Made by a program: the position numbers and the translations under genes
Notes under the pieces: generated by a model
Seen by the model: only the letters and a program-made list of their open reading frames with translations
Told to the model about the DNA's origin: nothing
The model's database searches: none
In this document: positions 1-8,017 of the stretch, piece by piece
How positions within the stretch are numbered: position 1 is the stretch's first letter
How the letters are laid out: each line of letters opens with the position of its first letter
Source of the DNA: Streptomyces olivaceoviridis
GTDB taxonomy: Bacteria > Actinomycetota > Actinomycetes > Streptomycetales > Streptomycetaceae
Assembly: GCF_014650115.1 (NCBI RefSeq)
Contig: NZ_BMUI01000001.1
Location: 1 to 64,000 of the forward strand
Reading direction: 5' to 3'
Length of the DNA: 64,000 nt

Positions 1-202
1 CGGCAGCTTGGGCGGGTGGGGCGGGGGGCGGAGCGCCGGGGGCCGGTCCCGTGCCGGGTGCCGTGCGGCGGCTTGGGCGGGTGCCGTGCGGCAGCTTGGG
101 CGGGTGGGGCGGGGGGCGGAGCGCCGGGGGCCGGTCCCGTGCCGGGTGCCGTGCGGCGGCTTGGGCGGGTGCCGTGCGGCAGCTTGGGCGGGTGGGGCGG
201 GG
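1..202. repeat. 88-bp tandem repeat, two full copies and a partial third
   Basis: The word cggcagcttgggcgggtggg starts at 1, 89 and 177, so the unit is 88 bp. Copies 1-88 and 89-176 look identical and the third breaks off after about 26 bases. Each unit also holds a shorter internal near-duplicate (ggcggcttgggcgggtgccg). The array begins at the window edge and probably continues upstream. No credible gene lies in it; open frames here reflect the extreme GC content. Confidence 0.9.
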
Positions 203-416
203 CGCGGGTGGCGGGTCCCGTGCCAGGTGGCGGGTGCCATGCCTGCGGCGGCCAGTGCGGGTGGGGCGTGGCTCGGGTCGCGCCTGCCGTGGGGTGGGGG
301 TCGGGGCCGCGCCGGGTGGTGTCCGTCCTCGGTCCGGCGGGCCGTTGCTCCTGTGGTGCCCGGGGTTTTCGCCGGCCGCTGCGGGCGGACACCACCCGAC
401 ACGTCCCCTTCCCACC

Positions 417-660
417 GTGCGCGGGTGCGGGCCGTCGTGGGTTCCCGCCCCGGCCTCCTGCCTCGGTCGGCCCCGCCGTGGGCCGTTGCGGGCCGTCGCG
501 GTCCCTGCCACGCCGTGCGCGGGCGCGGGCCGTCGCGGGTTCCCGCCCGGCCTCCTGCCTCGGTCGGCCCCGCCGTGGGCCGCTGCGGGCCGTCGCGGTC
601 CCTGTCACGCCGTGCGCGGGTGCGGGCCCTCGTGGGTTCCCGCGCGACCTCCTGCCTCTG
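417..660. repeat. 97-98-bp tandem repeat reaching into the DUF72 gene
   Basis: Copies start at 417, 515 and 612 (period 98 then 97), each opening with gtgcgcggg followed by gcgggcc. The first two are full length and nearly identical. The third diverges after roughly 50 bases. Bases 605-660 of this third copy also encode the C-terminus of the minus-strand DUF72 protein. Positions 203-416, between the two arrays, are GC-rich and hold no gene I can support. Confidence 0.85.
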
Positions 661-1507
661 CCCGCTGGTGCGGGAGGCTCGTCGTCAGGAGGTCGTGCAG
701 GGTCTGGGCCGCCCTCGGGGCCGCGTCTCCGCAGCAGTTGTTGAAGAGGACGTGCACCTCTTCGGCCTGAGTGGCTGCCTGCCGGATGGGGGGCAGCCAG
801 GCGGAGAGTTCCTGCTCGGTGTAGCTGTGGCGGAAGCGGTCCTCCTTCGTGCCCTTTCCCCAGTGGGGGCTGCGGCCGTGGAAGCGGATCAGGTGCAGGT
901 GGGCGGTGGTGACGGGGGCGGGGGGCGGGGCGTCGGGGGTGTCCGTGGCCACCGCCGTCGCGTTCAGGTCGCCGAGGAACGCCGCCGTACGGGCTGCCTG
1001 GGCGGGGTGCCACCAGGCGGGGTCGCGGAACTCCACGGCGAACGGCCAGTCGTGGGCGCGTTCGCGGGCCGTGCGGATGAAGCCCTCGGCCTCCGGGCCG
1101 GGGGTGAGGGAGGGCGGGTACTGGAAGAGCAGGGTGCCCAGGCGGCCGGCGTCGCGGAGGGGGGCCAGCGCTTCGGCGTAGCGGGTCCAGACCTCCGTGC
1201 GCAGGGCCTCGTCGCGGGGGTGGTCGCGCAGGTCCGCGGGGAGCGTGGCGGGCCGGGTACGGTGGCCGGTGAGCAGGGAGAACGCCTTGACGTCGAAACG
1301 GAAGCCGGGAGGCGTGCGTTCGGCCCAGAGGGCGGCTGTGCGCGGGGCCGGGAGGGCGTAGTACGGGGAGTCCGCCTCGACGAGGGGGAAGCGCGTGGCG
1401 TAGTGGCGCAACCGCTTCTCGGCGTCCCGGTGGCCGGGTGGGTACCAGCCGCTCCGGAGCAGCGCCGGGTCGGTCCAGCCGCACGTGCCGATGAGGATGT
1501 CCGCCAT
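605..1507 (-). CDS. DUF72 (YecE-like) family protein
   Basis: The 300-aa product opens with ILIGTCGWTDPALLRSGWYP and later has FRFDVKAF, FQYPPSL and FAVEFRDPAW. These are hallmarks of the DUF72/YecE family, which adopts a TIM-barrel fold; its biochemical role is not settled. The length suits the family. The last 20 or so residues (after LLTTSLPHQ) are low-complexity and fall inside the 97-bp repeat, so the original C-terminus may have been replaced or extended. It is divergent from the phosphoesterase gene, with about 130 bases between them for both promoters. The family is confident; the function is unknown. Confidence 0.85.
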   Translation of the reverse strand: MADILIGTCGWTDPALLRSGWYPPGHRDAEKRLRHYATRFPLVEADSPYYALPAPRTAALWAERTPPGFRFDVKAFSLLTGHRTRPATLPADLRDHPRDEALRTEVWTRYAEALAPLRDAGRLGTLLFQYPPSLTPGPEAEGFIRTARERAHDWPFAVEFRDPAWWHPAQAARTAAFLGDLNATAVATDTPDAPPPAPVTTAHLHLIRFHGRSPHWGKGTKEDRFRHSYTEQELSAWLPPIRQAATQAEEVHVLFNNCCGDAAPRAAQTLHDLLTTSLPHQRAEAGGRAGTHEGPHPRTA

Positions 1508-1634
1508 GCGGGCGTGGGTACCCGCCGTTCACCGGGTTTTCACCCGTGGGGTTGGCCGACGTGGGCCGCGGGCACATTGGCGTGAGCATGCTCTGTCCGC
1601 ACCGCCAGCCGCCCATCCCTACCCGGAGGTTGAA

Positions 1635-2531
1635 GTGTCCGGCAGTTCTGCTCGTTCGGCGTATCGCCGTGCCCGCGCCGTCGTGGCGTCCGCGGCAGCC
1701 CTCGCCGCAGCCGCGGTCGGGCTGTGGACCGGGCTCGGCGAGGGGTCCGCGCACGCCGCGGGCGCCGTGCCCAGCCCGGACCACGTGGTCGTCGTGGTCT
1801 TCGAGAACCATGCCTACAGCCAGGTCATCGGCTCCTCCAACGCGCCGTACATCAACTCGCTGAAGGCGGGGGGTGCCAACCTGACCCAGTCGTACGCCGA
1901 GACCCACCCCAGCCAGCCGAACTACTTCGCGCTGTTCTCCGGGTCGACGCAGGGGATCACCGACGACAGCTGCTACACCCCGGGGTTCTCCTCGGCGCGC
2001 AACCTCGCGTCCGAGCAGATCGCCGCCGGCCGCACCTGGGCCAGCTACAACGAGACGCTGCCGAGCCAGGGCTCCACGACGTGCAGCAGCGGCACCTACG
2101 CCCGCAAGCACAACCCCTGGTTCGGGTTCAGCAACGTACCGACGTCGACCGCCAAGACGTTCGCCCAGTTCCCGACGGACTACTCGACGCTGCCGCAGAT
2201 GTCGTTCGTGGTGCCGAACCTGTGCAGCGACATGCACGACTGCTCGGTGTCCACCGGTGACACCTGGCTGAAGAACAACCTGGGCGCCTACGCGACCTGG
2301 GCCAAGACCCACAACAGCCTGCTCGTCGTCACCTTCGACGAGGACAACCGGCTGAGCGGGAACAAGATCCCGACCGTGTTCTACGGGCAGCCCGTCGCCG
2401 CCGGGTCCAGCTCCTCGACCACGTACAACCACTACGACCTGCTGCGCACCCTGGAGGACACCCAGGGCCTGACCACGCACGCGGGCAACGCGGCCTCCGC
2501 CCAGGACATCACCGGGATCTGGGCGTCCTGA
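1635..2531 (+). CDS. Secreted alkaline-phosphatase-superfamily phosphoesterase (acid phosphatase/phospholipase C-like)
   Basis: The start is GTG at 1635, with GGAGG five bases upstream; an upstream in-frame ATG at 1485 lies inside the divergent gene and has no such site. The 298-aa product has a basic N-terminus and a hydrophobic stretch ending ...GSAHAAGA (signal peptide, cleavage after about residue 40). It then has VVVVFENHAYSQVIG, ETHPSQPNYFALFSG and VVTFDEDN, the metal-binding pattern of the phosphoesterase family that includes AcpA and phospholipase C. It probably hydrolyses phosphate esters outside the cell. The stop is one base from the next gene's GTG, so co-transcription with the MFS and propeller genes is likely. 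Substrate is unknown. Confidence 0.85.
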   Translation: MSGSSARSAYRRARAVVASAAALAAAAVGLWTGLGEGSAHAAGAVPSPDHVVVVVFENHAYSQVIGSSNAPYINSLKAGGANLTQSYAETHPSQPNYFALFSGSTQGITDDSCYTPGFSSARNLASEQIAAGRTWASYNETLPSQGSTTCSSGTYARKHNPWFGFSNVPTSTAKTFAQFPTDYSTLPQMSFVVPNLCSDMHDCSVSTGDTWLKNNLGAYATWAKTHNSLLVVTFDEDNRLSGNKIPTVFYGQPVAAGSSSSTTYNHYDLLRTLEDTQGLTTHAGNAASAQDITGIWAS

Positions 2532-2532
2532 C

Positions 2533-3786
2533 GTGTACGTAGCGGACAGCCGTACGAACACGTCCGCTCAGGGTGCCGTCCGGCCTTCGGCCGGGCGGCG
2601 CCGTGCGGCCCTCGCGCCGACCGTGCTCGCGCTGGGGACGGTGAGCCTGGTCACCGACGTCTCGTCGGAGATGGTGACGGCGGTGCTGCCGTTGTACCTG
2701 GTGACCGGTCTGGGTCTGTCGCCGTTGGGGTTCGGGCTGCTGGACGGCGTCTACAACGGGTTCTCGGCGCTCGTGCGCCTGGTGGGCGGGCACTTCGCCG
2801 ACCGGGGCGGCGGGCGGCACAAGTGGATCGCCGGGCTGGGGTACGGCATCTCGGCCGTGTGCAAGCCGCTGCTGCTGGTGGCGCACGCACTGACCCCGAT
2901 CGGGCTCGTGCTCGCCGCCGACCGGACCGGCAAGGGACTGCGCACGGCGCCCCGGGACGCGCTGATCTCGCTCGCCAGTACGCCGGAGACGCGCGGGCGG
3001 GCCTTCGGGGTGCACCGGGCGATGGACACGGCCGGGGCCCTGCTCGGGCCGCTGGTGGCGTTCCTGATCCTGCGGGCCACCGTCGACGGGTGCGACGCGG
3101 TGTTCACCGTGAGCTTCTGCGTCGCCGTGCTGGGCGTCCTGGTGCTGGTCCTCTTCGTGCCGGGCGGGCGGGGTGACGCGGTCCCGGCCGAACGGCCGAC
3201 TCTCCGCGCGGCCCTCGCCCTGCTGCGCGGCCGTGATCTGCGCCGGATCACCGTGTGCGCACTGCTGCTGGGCCTCGCCACGGTCAGCGACTCCTTCGTC
3301 TACCTGCTGCTCCAGCGCCGCCTCGGCGTCCCCGACCGCTGGTTCGCGCTGCTGCCGCTCGGCACGGCCGCCGCCTTCCTGCTGCTGGCGGTGCCGTTCG
3401 GCCGGCTCGCGGACCGGGTGGGCCGCTGGACGGTCTTCCTGGCCGGCCACGGCGCCCTGCTCGTCGTGTACGCGCTGCTGCTCACTTCCTGGCACGGCAC
3501 GGGCCTGCCCTACCTCGTGCTCGCCCTGCACGGCGGCTTCTACGCCGCCACCGACGGGGTGCTGATGGCCGCGGCCTCGGACAGCGTGCCGGAACGGCTG
3601 CGCTCCTCCGGGCTGGCCGTCGTACAGACCGGGCAGGCACTGACCCGGTTCGCCTGCTCGCTGCTGTTCGGCGCGGCCTGGACGGTGTGGGGCGACCGGG
3701 CGGCGCTGTCGGGCGCGGCGGTGGCGCTGGCCGCGTGCGCCGCGTTCTCCCTCACCCTGCGCCCGAAGGGAACGGTGCCCGCATGA
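2533..3786 (+). CDS. MFS transporter
   Basis: This 417-aa membrane protein has about 12 hydrophobic segments. The first half carries the MFS signature region DRTGKGLRTAPRDALI after segment 4, a motif seen in a bacterial MFS subgroup often annotated as multidrug or YajR-like permeases. The GTG start at 2533 follows the phosphoesterase stop by one base. The last codons overlap the next gene's ATG by four bases (ATGA), which predicts translational coupling. Substrate cannot be read from the sequence. The coupling suggests it works with the secreted phosphoesterase and the propeller protein. Confidence 0.85.
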   Translation: MYVADSRTNTSAQGAVRPSAGRRRAALAPTVLALGTVSLVTDVSSEMVTAVLPLYLVTGLGLSPLGFGLLDGVYNGFSALVRLVGGHFADRGGGRHKWIAGLGYGISAVCKPLLLVAHALTPIGLVLAADRTGKGLRTAPRDALISLASTPETRGRAFGVHRAMDTAGALLGPLVAFLILRATVDGCDAVFTVSFCVAVLGVLVLVLFVPGGRGDAVPAERPTLRAALALLRGRDLRRITVCALLLGLATVSDSFVYLLLQRRLGVPDRWFALLPLGTAAAFLLLAVPFGRLADRVGRWTVFLAGHGALLVVYALLLTSWHGTGLPYLVLALHGGFYAATDGVLMAAASDSVPERLRSSGLAVVQTGQALTRFACSLLFGAAWTVWGDRAALSGAAVALAACAAFSLTLRPKGTVPA

Positions 3787-4802
3787 CCGTACGCACCCGC
3801 ATCCTGATCCTCGTCTCCGCCGTCGCCGTGCTGGCGGCGGTCGGGCTGGCGTCGGTGCTGCACGCCTCCGCGCGGGCGGACCGCCGGGACCACGCGCAGG
3901 CGGGCGGGCCGCGCGTCACGCCGGGGACGGTGACGCTGCGCGGGCCGGGGCGGCTCGTGTTCCGGAACATGGCGTGGGGGCCGCACCGCGACGAGCTGAC
4001 CAGCGTCCCGGCCTCCGCGCCGGACGCGCCGCGCACCGCCTCCGGCCTCAAGTGCCTGCGGTTCTACGCCGCCTCGGGCACCGGCGTGTGCCTCCAGGCC
4101 GTGCACGGGCCCGTCTCGGACACCTACCGCGCGCTGATCCTGGACGCGCGCCTGCGGACCGTGGACCGCTACGACGTGCCGGGCATCCCCTCCCGCGCCC
4201 GGGTCTCCCCCACCGGGCACTTCGCCGCCTGGACGGCGTTCGTGGGCGGCGACTCGTACGCCGGGACGGACTTCTCCACGCGCGCGGCCATCGTGGACAC
4301 CCGCGACGGGAAGCTGATCCCGTCCCTGGAGTCCTTCCGGATCGTCAAGGACGGGCGTCCGTACCAGGCGGCGGACGCCAACTTCTGGGGGGTGACGTTC
4401 GCGGCCGACGACCGCACGTTCTACGCGACGCTGGCGACCAAGGGGCGGACGTACCTGGTCCGCGGCGACCTGCGCCGCCGTACGGTCACCACGCTGCACG
4501 CCAACGTGGAGTGCCCGTCCCTGTCGCCCGACGGCACCCGGGTCGCGTACAAGAAGCGGGTCGCGGGGCTGCCGAAGGACGCGCCCTGGCGGCTGTACGT
4601 CCTCGACCTGCGCACGATGCGCGAGACCCCGCTCGCCGAGCCGCGCAGCGTGGACGACCAGGCGGTGTGGAAGGACGCCCGTACCCTCGTGTACGCGCTG
4701 CCCGGGGACTACGGCGCCGACCTGTACGAGGTCCCGGCGGACGGCTCCGGACGGCCGCACCGGATCAGCTCGGCGGCGGTGTCACCGGCGTACCTCGGCT
4801 AG
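3783..4802 (+). CDS. Membrane-anchored TolB/WD40-like beta-propeller protein
   Basis: The 339-aa product starts at the ATG overlapping the MFS stop. Residues about 6-25 form one hydrophobic segment (LILVSAVAVLAAVGLASVL) that may be an anchor or uncleaved signal. The rest has repeated beta-propeller-like strands, for example SPDGTRVAYKKRV, SPTGHFAAWTAF and VWKDARTLVYALPGDYG, in the style of TolB/PD40 repeats. It is probably extracytoplasmic and may bind a partner or ligand. It follows the MFS gene in one transcription unit. No enzymatic motif was seen. Confidence 0.75.
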   Translation: MTVRTRILILVSAVAVLAAVGLASVLHASARADRRDHAQAGGPRVTPGTVTLRGPGRLVFRNMAWGPHRDELTSVPASAPDAPRTASGLKCLRFYAASGTGVCLQAVHGPVSDTYRALILDARLRTVDRYDVPGIPSRARVSPTGHFAAWTAFVGGDSYAGTDFSTRAAIVDTRDGKLIPSLESFRIVKDGRPYQAADANFWGVTFAADDRTFYATLATKGRTYLVRGDLRRRTVTTLHANVECPSLSPDGTRVAYKKRVAGLPKDAPWRLYVLDLRTMRETPLAEPRSVDDQAVWKDARTLVYALPGDYGADLYEVPADGSGRPHRISSAAVSPAYLG

Positions 4803-4871
4803 GTCGTTTCCTGTGTCGTCGACTGACGCCCAGACGCGGCGCACCGGGTGGCGGCGATGGTCACAACGCGG

Positions 4872-6221
4872 TCACGGGGCGGCGGCCCGGACGGCCTCGG
4901 CCGGCACGCACCGCCACGCGAGACCCGCCGCGAGCAGGTAGGCGAGGGCGCCGACGGCCATGGCGAGCCGTACCCCGGAGCCGTAGTCGGTACTGGTCGC
5001 CAGCAGGCTGCCGCCGAGTGCGACGCCGGTGGCGCTGCCGATCTGGCGGGTGGTGTTGAACAGGGCGGAAGCGGCTCCCGCGTACGCCCGGGGCGCGGCG
5101 CCCATCACCGTGGTGGTCGAGCCGGTCAGGGCGAAGGACGTGCCGAAGCCGGCGGCCATCATCGGGGCCACCAGCAGCGGGTAGGCCGGGTCGTTCCCCG
5201 CCGCGGCCCAGCCGGCCAGCCCGAGTGCGCCCAGGAGCATGCCGGAGACCACCAGCGGGCGGTCCCCGGTGCGGCGGGTCAGGCGCCCGGACAGGACGGA
5301 GGCGAACATGGTCACCGCCACGGCCGGGAACAGCGCCAGCCCGGTCCGCAGGGCGCTGAAGCCGCGCTGGTGCTGGAAGTACAGGCTGGCGGTGAACACC
5401 ATGCCGTAGAAGCCGAGGTTGAACAGGAGCCCGACGACGGCCGCTCCGCTCATCGCCGGTGAGCGCAGCAGCCGCGGTGGGAGGGCCGGAGTCCGGGCGA
5501 GCCGCTCACGCACCGCGAACCCGGCCACGGCCAGTGCCGCCAGACCCAGTCCGGCGAGGACGGCCGGGTCGGACCAGCCGCGCCGTCCGGCCTCGTTCAG
5601 GGCGGCGGTCAGCAGGGTGACGGCCGCCACCACGGCGGCCTGGGCCGGCCAGTCCACGGCCCGGTCCGGATGCCGCGGCGAGGGCGCGACGAACCGCGCT
5701 GTCAGGGCCAGGCAGGCCGCGCCGACGGGCACGTTGATGAGGAACACCCACCGCCAGCCCGCGGTGGACACCAGCAGCCCGCCCAGCAGGGGCCCGGCGG
5801 AGGCGGCGATCCCGGCCATCGACCCCCACAGCCCGAAGGCGCGCGAGCGGGCCGCCGACTCGGGGTAGACCTCCTGGAGCAGGGCGAGCGAGCCGGGAAC
5901 GATCAGCGCCGCGCCGAGCCCTTCGACCAGCCGGGCCGCGACGAGGGCCGGGGCACTGGGCGCGCCCGCGCACAGGGCCGATGCCACCGTGAACAGCGCC
6001 ACGCCCGCGCAGAAGACCCGCCGGTTGCCCAGCCGGTCACCGAGCGCACCGCCCGTCATCAGGAACCCGGCGAGAACGAGGGTGTAGCCGTCGGTGATCC
6101 ACTGGATGCCGGTGAGCGAGGCCGCCAGCTCACGGCCCACCGCGGGCACGGCGACATTGATGATCGTGACGTCCAGGATGACCATGAAGTACCCGGCGCA
6201 CACGGCGAGCAGCGGTGCCAC
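4872..6221 (-). CDS. MFS transporter, DHA2 (EmrB/QacA) family drug efflux pump
   Basis: The 449-aa protein opens with LDVTIINVAVPAVGRELAAS and continues with WITDGYTLVLAGFLMTGGALGD, the D1 and A motifs of DHA2 drug:proton antiporters. It also has PLLGGLLVSTAGWRWVFLIN (motif C region). About 14 hydrophobic segments are visible, as expected for this subfamily. It lies downstream of glnA2 on the same strand, but a strong hairpin at 6285-6313 separates them, so it probably has its own promoter. No adjacent regulator hints at the substrate. Confidence 0.85.
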   Translation of the reverse strand: MAPLLAVCAGYFMVILDVTIINVAVPAVGRELAASLTGIQWITDGYTLVLAGFLMTGGALGDRLGNRRVFCAGVALFTVASALCAGAPSAPALVAARLVEGLGAALIVPGSLALLQEVYPESAARSRAFGLWGSMAGIAASAGPLLGGLLVSTAGWRWVFLINVPVGAACLALTARFVAPSPRHPDRAVDWPAQAAVVAAVTLLTAALNEAGRRGWSDPAVLAGLGLAALAVAGFAVRERLARTPALPPRLLRSPAMSGAAVVGLLFNLGFYGMVFTASLYFQHQRGFSALRTGLALFPAVAVTMFASVLSGRLTRRTGDRPLVVSGMLLGALGLAGWAAAGNDPAYPLLVAPMMAAGFGTSFALTGSTTTVMGAAPRAYAGAASALFNTTRQIGSATGVALGGSLLATSTDYGSGVRLAMAVGALAYLLAAGLAWRCVPAEAVRAAAP

Positions 6222-6284
6222 AGGCGCATGCTAGGGCCGGGCGAACGCCGGATCGACGACCTCGGGTGCGTGTTCACGACCGCG

Positions 6285-6313
6285 GGGGCCGACGGTCCGC
6301 GACCGTCGGCCCC
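6285..6313 (-). terminator. Strong stem-loop terminator after glnA2
   Basis: A perfect 13-bp inverted repeat (GGGGCCGACGGTC / GACCGTCGGCCCC) with a 3-base loop lies 36 bases beyond the stop codon of the minus-strand glutamine synthetase-like gene. There is no U-tract, as is usual for Streptomyces stem-loop terminators. Confidence 0.8.
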
Positions 6314-6348
6314 GCCCGCCGCATCAGCGGCAAGTCTCTGACCTGCCC

Positions 6349-7710
6349 TTACAGCACCGGCAGGTTCTTCCGCAGCTCGAACGCGGTGACCTCGGAGCGG
6401 TACTCCTCCCACTCCTGCCGCTTGTTGCGGAGGAAGAAGTCGAAGACGTGCTCGCCGAGGGTTTCGGCGACCAGGTCGCTGCCCTCCATGAGGGTCAGGG
6501 CCTCGCCGAGGTTCTGCGGGAGGGGCTCGATGCCCATGGCGCGGCGTTCGGCGTTGGAGAGGGCCCAGACGTCGTCCTCGGCGCCCGGCGGGAGCTCGTA
6601 GCCCTCCTCGATGCCCTTCAGGCCGGCGGCGAGGAGGACGGCGTAGGACAGGTACGGGTTGGCGCCGGAGTCGAGGGAGCGGACCTCGACGCGGGCCGAG
6701 CCGGTCTTGCCGGGCTTGTACATCGGGACGCGGACCAGGGCGCTGCGGTTGTTGTGGCCCCAGCAGATGTAGGAGGGGGCCTCGCCGCCGGCGCCGGCGG
6801 TGCGCTCGGAGCCGCCCCAGATGCGCTTGTAGGAGTTCACCCACTGGTTGGTGACCGCGGAGATCTCCGCCGCGTGCCGCAGCAGGCCCGCGATGAAGGA
6901 GCGGCCGACCTTGGAGAGCTGGTACTCGGCGCCGGACTCGTAGAAGGCGTTGCGGTCGCCCTCGAAGAGGGACAGGTGGGTGTGCATGCCGGAGCCGGGG
7001 TGCTCGGAGAAGGGCTTCGGCATGAACGTCGCCTGCACGCCCTGCTCCAGTGCCACCTGCTTCATGACCAGCCGGAACGTCATGATGTTGTCGGCGGTGG
7101 AGAGCGCGTCGGCGTAGCGCAGGTCGATCTCCTGCTGGCCCGGCGCGCCCTCGTGGTGGGAGAACTCCACCGAGATGCCCATCGACTCCAGCATGGTGAT
7201 CGCCTGGCGGCGGAAGTCCATGCCGACGTTGGTCGGGGTGTGGTCGAAGTAGCCCGAGTTGTCGGCGGGGGTCGGGCGGGAGCCGTCCAGCGGGCGGTCC
7301 TTCAGCAGGAAGAACTCGATCTCCGGGTGGGTGTAGAAGGTGAAGCCCAGGTCGGAGGTGCGGGCGAGGGCGCGCTTGAGGACGTACCGCGGGTCGGCGA
7401 AGGACGGCGAGCCGTCGGGCATGAGGATGTCGCAGAACATGCGGGCCGTGCCGGGGGTCTCCGCGCGCCACGGCAGGACCTGGAAGGTGGACGGGTCCGG
7501 CTTGGCGATCATGTCGGACTCGTAGACCCGGGCGAAGCCCTCGATGGCGGAGCCGTCGAAGCCGATGCCCTCGTCGAAGGCCTGTTCCAGCTCGGCGGGG
7601 GCCACGGCGACGGACTTCAGGAAGCCCAGCACGTCCGTGAACCACAGGCGTACGAACCGGATGTCACGCTCCTCCAAGGTCCGGAGCACGAACTCCTGCT
7701 GCTTGTCCAT
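6349..7710 (-). CDS. glnA2: Glutamine synthetase-like ligase, GlnA2 type
   Basis: This 453-aa protein has the glutamine synthetase fold motifs: GFDGSAIEGFA near residue 60, the beta-grasp N-terminus with RFVRLWFTDVLGFLK, GAPGQQEIDLRYADAL (metal and substrate loop), and GHNNRSALVRVP (ATP region). The N-terminus and overall sequence fit the actinobacterial GlnA2 branch, not the housekeeping GlnA or GlnII. From memory, Streptomyces GlnA2 has been reported to act in polyamine use as a gamma-glutamylpolyamine synthetase, so polyamine detoxification or nitrogen scavenging is plausible. ATG at 7710 is preferred because GGGGAAG lies six bases upstream; an ATG at 7725 has no well-placed site. Confidence 0.9.
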   Translation of the reverse strand: MDKQQEFVLRTLEERDIRFVRLWFTDVLGFLKSVAVAPAELEQAFDEGIGFDGSAIEGFARVYESDMIAKPDPSTFQVLPWRAETPGTARMFCDILMPDGSPSFADPRYVLKRALARTSDLGFTFYTHPEIEFFLLKDRPLDGSRPTPADNSGYFDHTPTNVGMDFRRQAITMLESMGISVEFSHHEGAPGQQEIDLRYADALSTADNIMTFRLVMKQVALEQGVQATFMPKPFSEHPGSGMHTHLSLFEGDRNAFYESGAEYQLSKVGRSFIAGLLRHAAEISAVTNQWVNSYKRIWGGSERTAGAGGEAPSYICWGHNNRSALVRVPMYKPGKTGSARVEVRSLDSGANPYLSYAVLLAAGLKGIEEGYELPPGAEDDVWALSNAERRAMGIEPLPQNLGEALTLMEGSDLVAETLGEHVFDFFLRNKRQEWEEYRSEVTAFELRKNLPVL

Positions 7711-7897
7711 CTTCCGCTTCCCCATCCTTGCTGGTCAGGCCGCCTGTCCCCCGAACCACGGGAGGCGGTCGGGCACCTGAGCATCCCACCACAACACCAT
7801 TTCACGCGCGTTGCGGACCTTGATCGCCCGAGCATCCTCGCCCTGAACGCCTCCCGTACGGCAGGTGTACTGCGCTCTCGCCCCATCTTGCCTGCTC

Positions 7898-7923
7898 GGA
7901 CCGGCATCCGTAATGGCCGGTCC
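7898..7923. other. Inverted repeat in the glnA2-hmpA divergent intergenic region
   Basis: GGACCGGC and GCCGGTCC form 8-bp arms around a 10-base spacer, about 190 bases upstream of glnA2. It may be an operator or an mRNA hairpin. The rest of the 307-base divergent region (7711-8017) holds the hmpA operator at 7954-7978. I saw no additional gene in it. Confidence 0.4.
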
Positions 7924-7953
7924 GCTTCCTCCGTGACCGACACCACGCCCGTT

Positions 7954-7978
7954 AAATTTGCATCTCAGATGCAAGTTT
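7954..7978 (+). promoter_or_regulatory. NsrR operator overlapping the hmpA promoter
   Basis: TTGCATCT (7958-7965) and AGATGCAA (7967-7974) are perfect 8-bp arms around one base. Matching AAA and TTT flanks extend the palindrome to 25 bp with one mismatched pair. A TTGCAT -35-like element lies in the left arm, and TAGCGT at 7982-7987 is a fitting -10 (18-base spacing), so a bound repressor would block RNA polymerase. The arm architecture and the adjacent hmpA and nsrR genes make NsrR the obvious ligand. Confidence 0.75.
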
Positions 7979-8017
7979 TCATAGCGTGGTGATCAGCCGA
8001 GTTCTCCGAGGAGTCCG

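Noticed and set aside
1485..1634. Earlier ATG start for the secreted phosphoesterase
   Set aside because: It would place 50 residues before the signal peptide and overlap the divergent DUF72 gene; GTG 1635 has GGAGG.
6349..7710. Main glutamine synthetase GlnA
   Set aside because: N-terminus and motif details fit the GlnA2 branch, and no adenylylation-site NLY motif was seen.
7735..7974. Possible 79-aa minus-strand gene between glnA2 and hmpA
   Set aside because: It would cover the hmpA operator, has no ribosome site and matches no family; read as promoter region.
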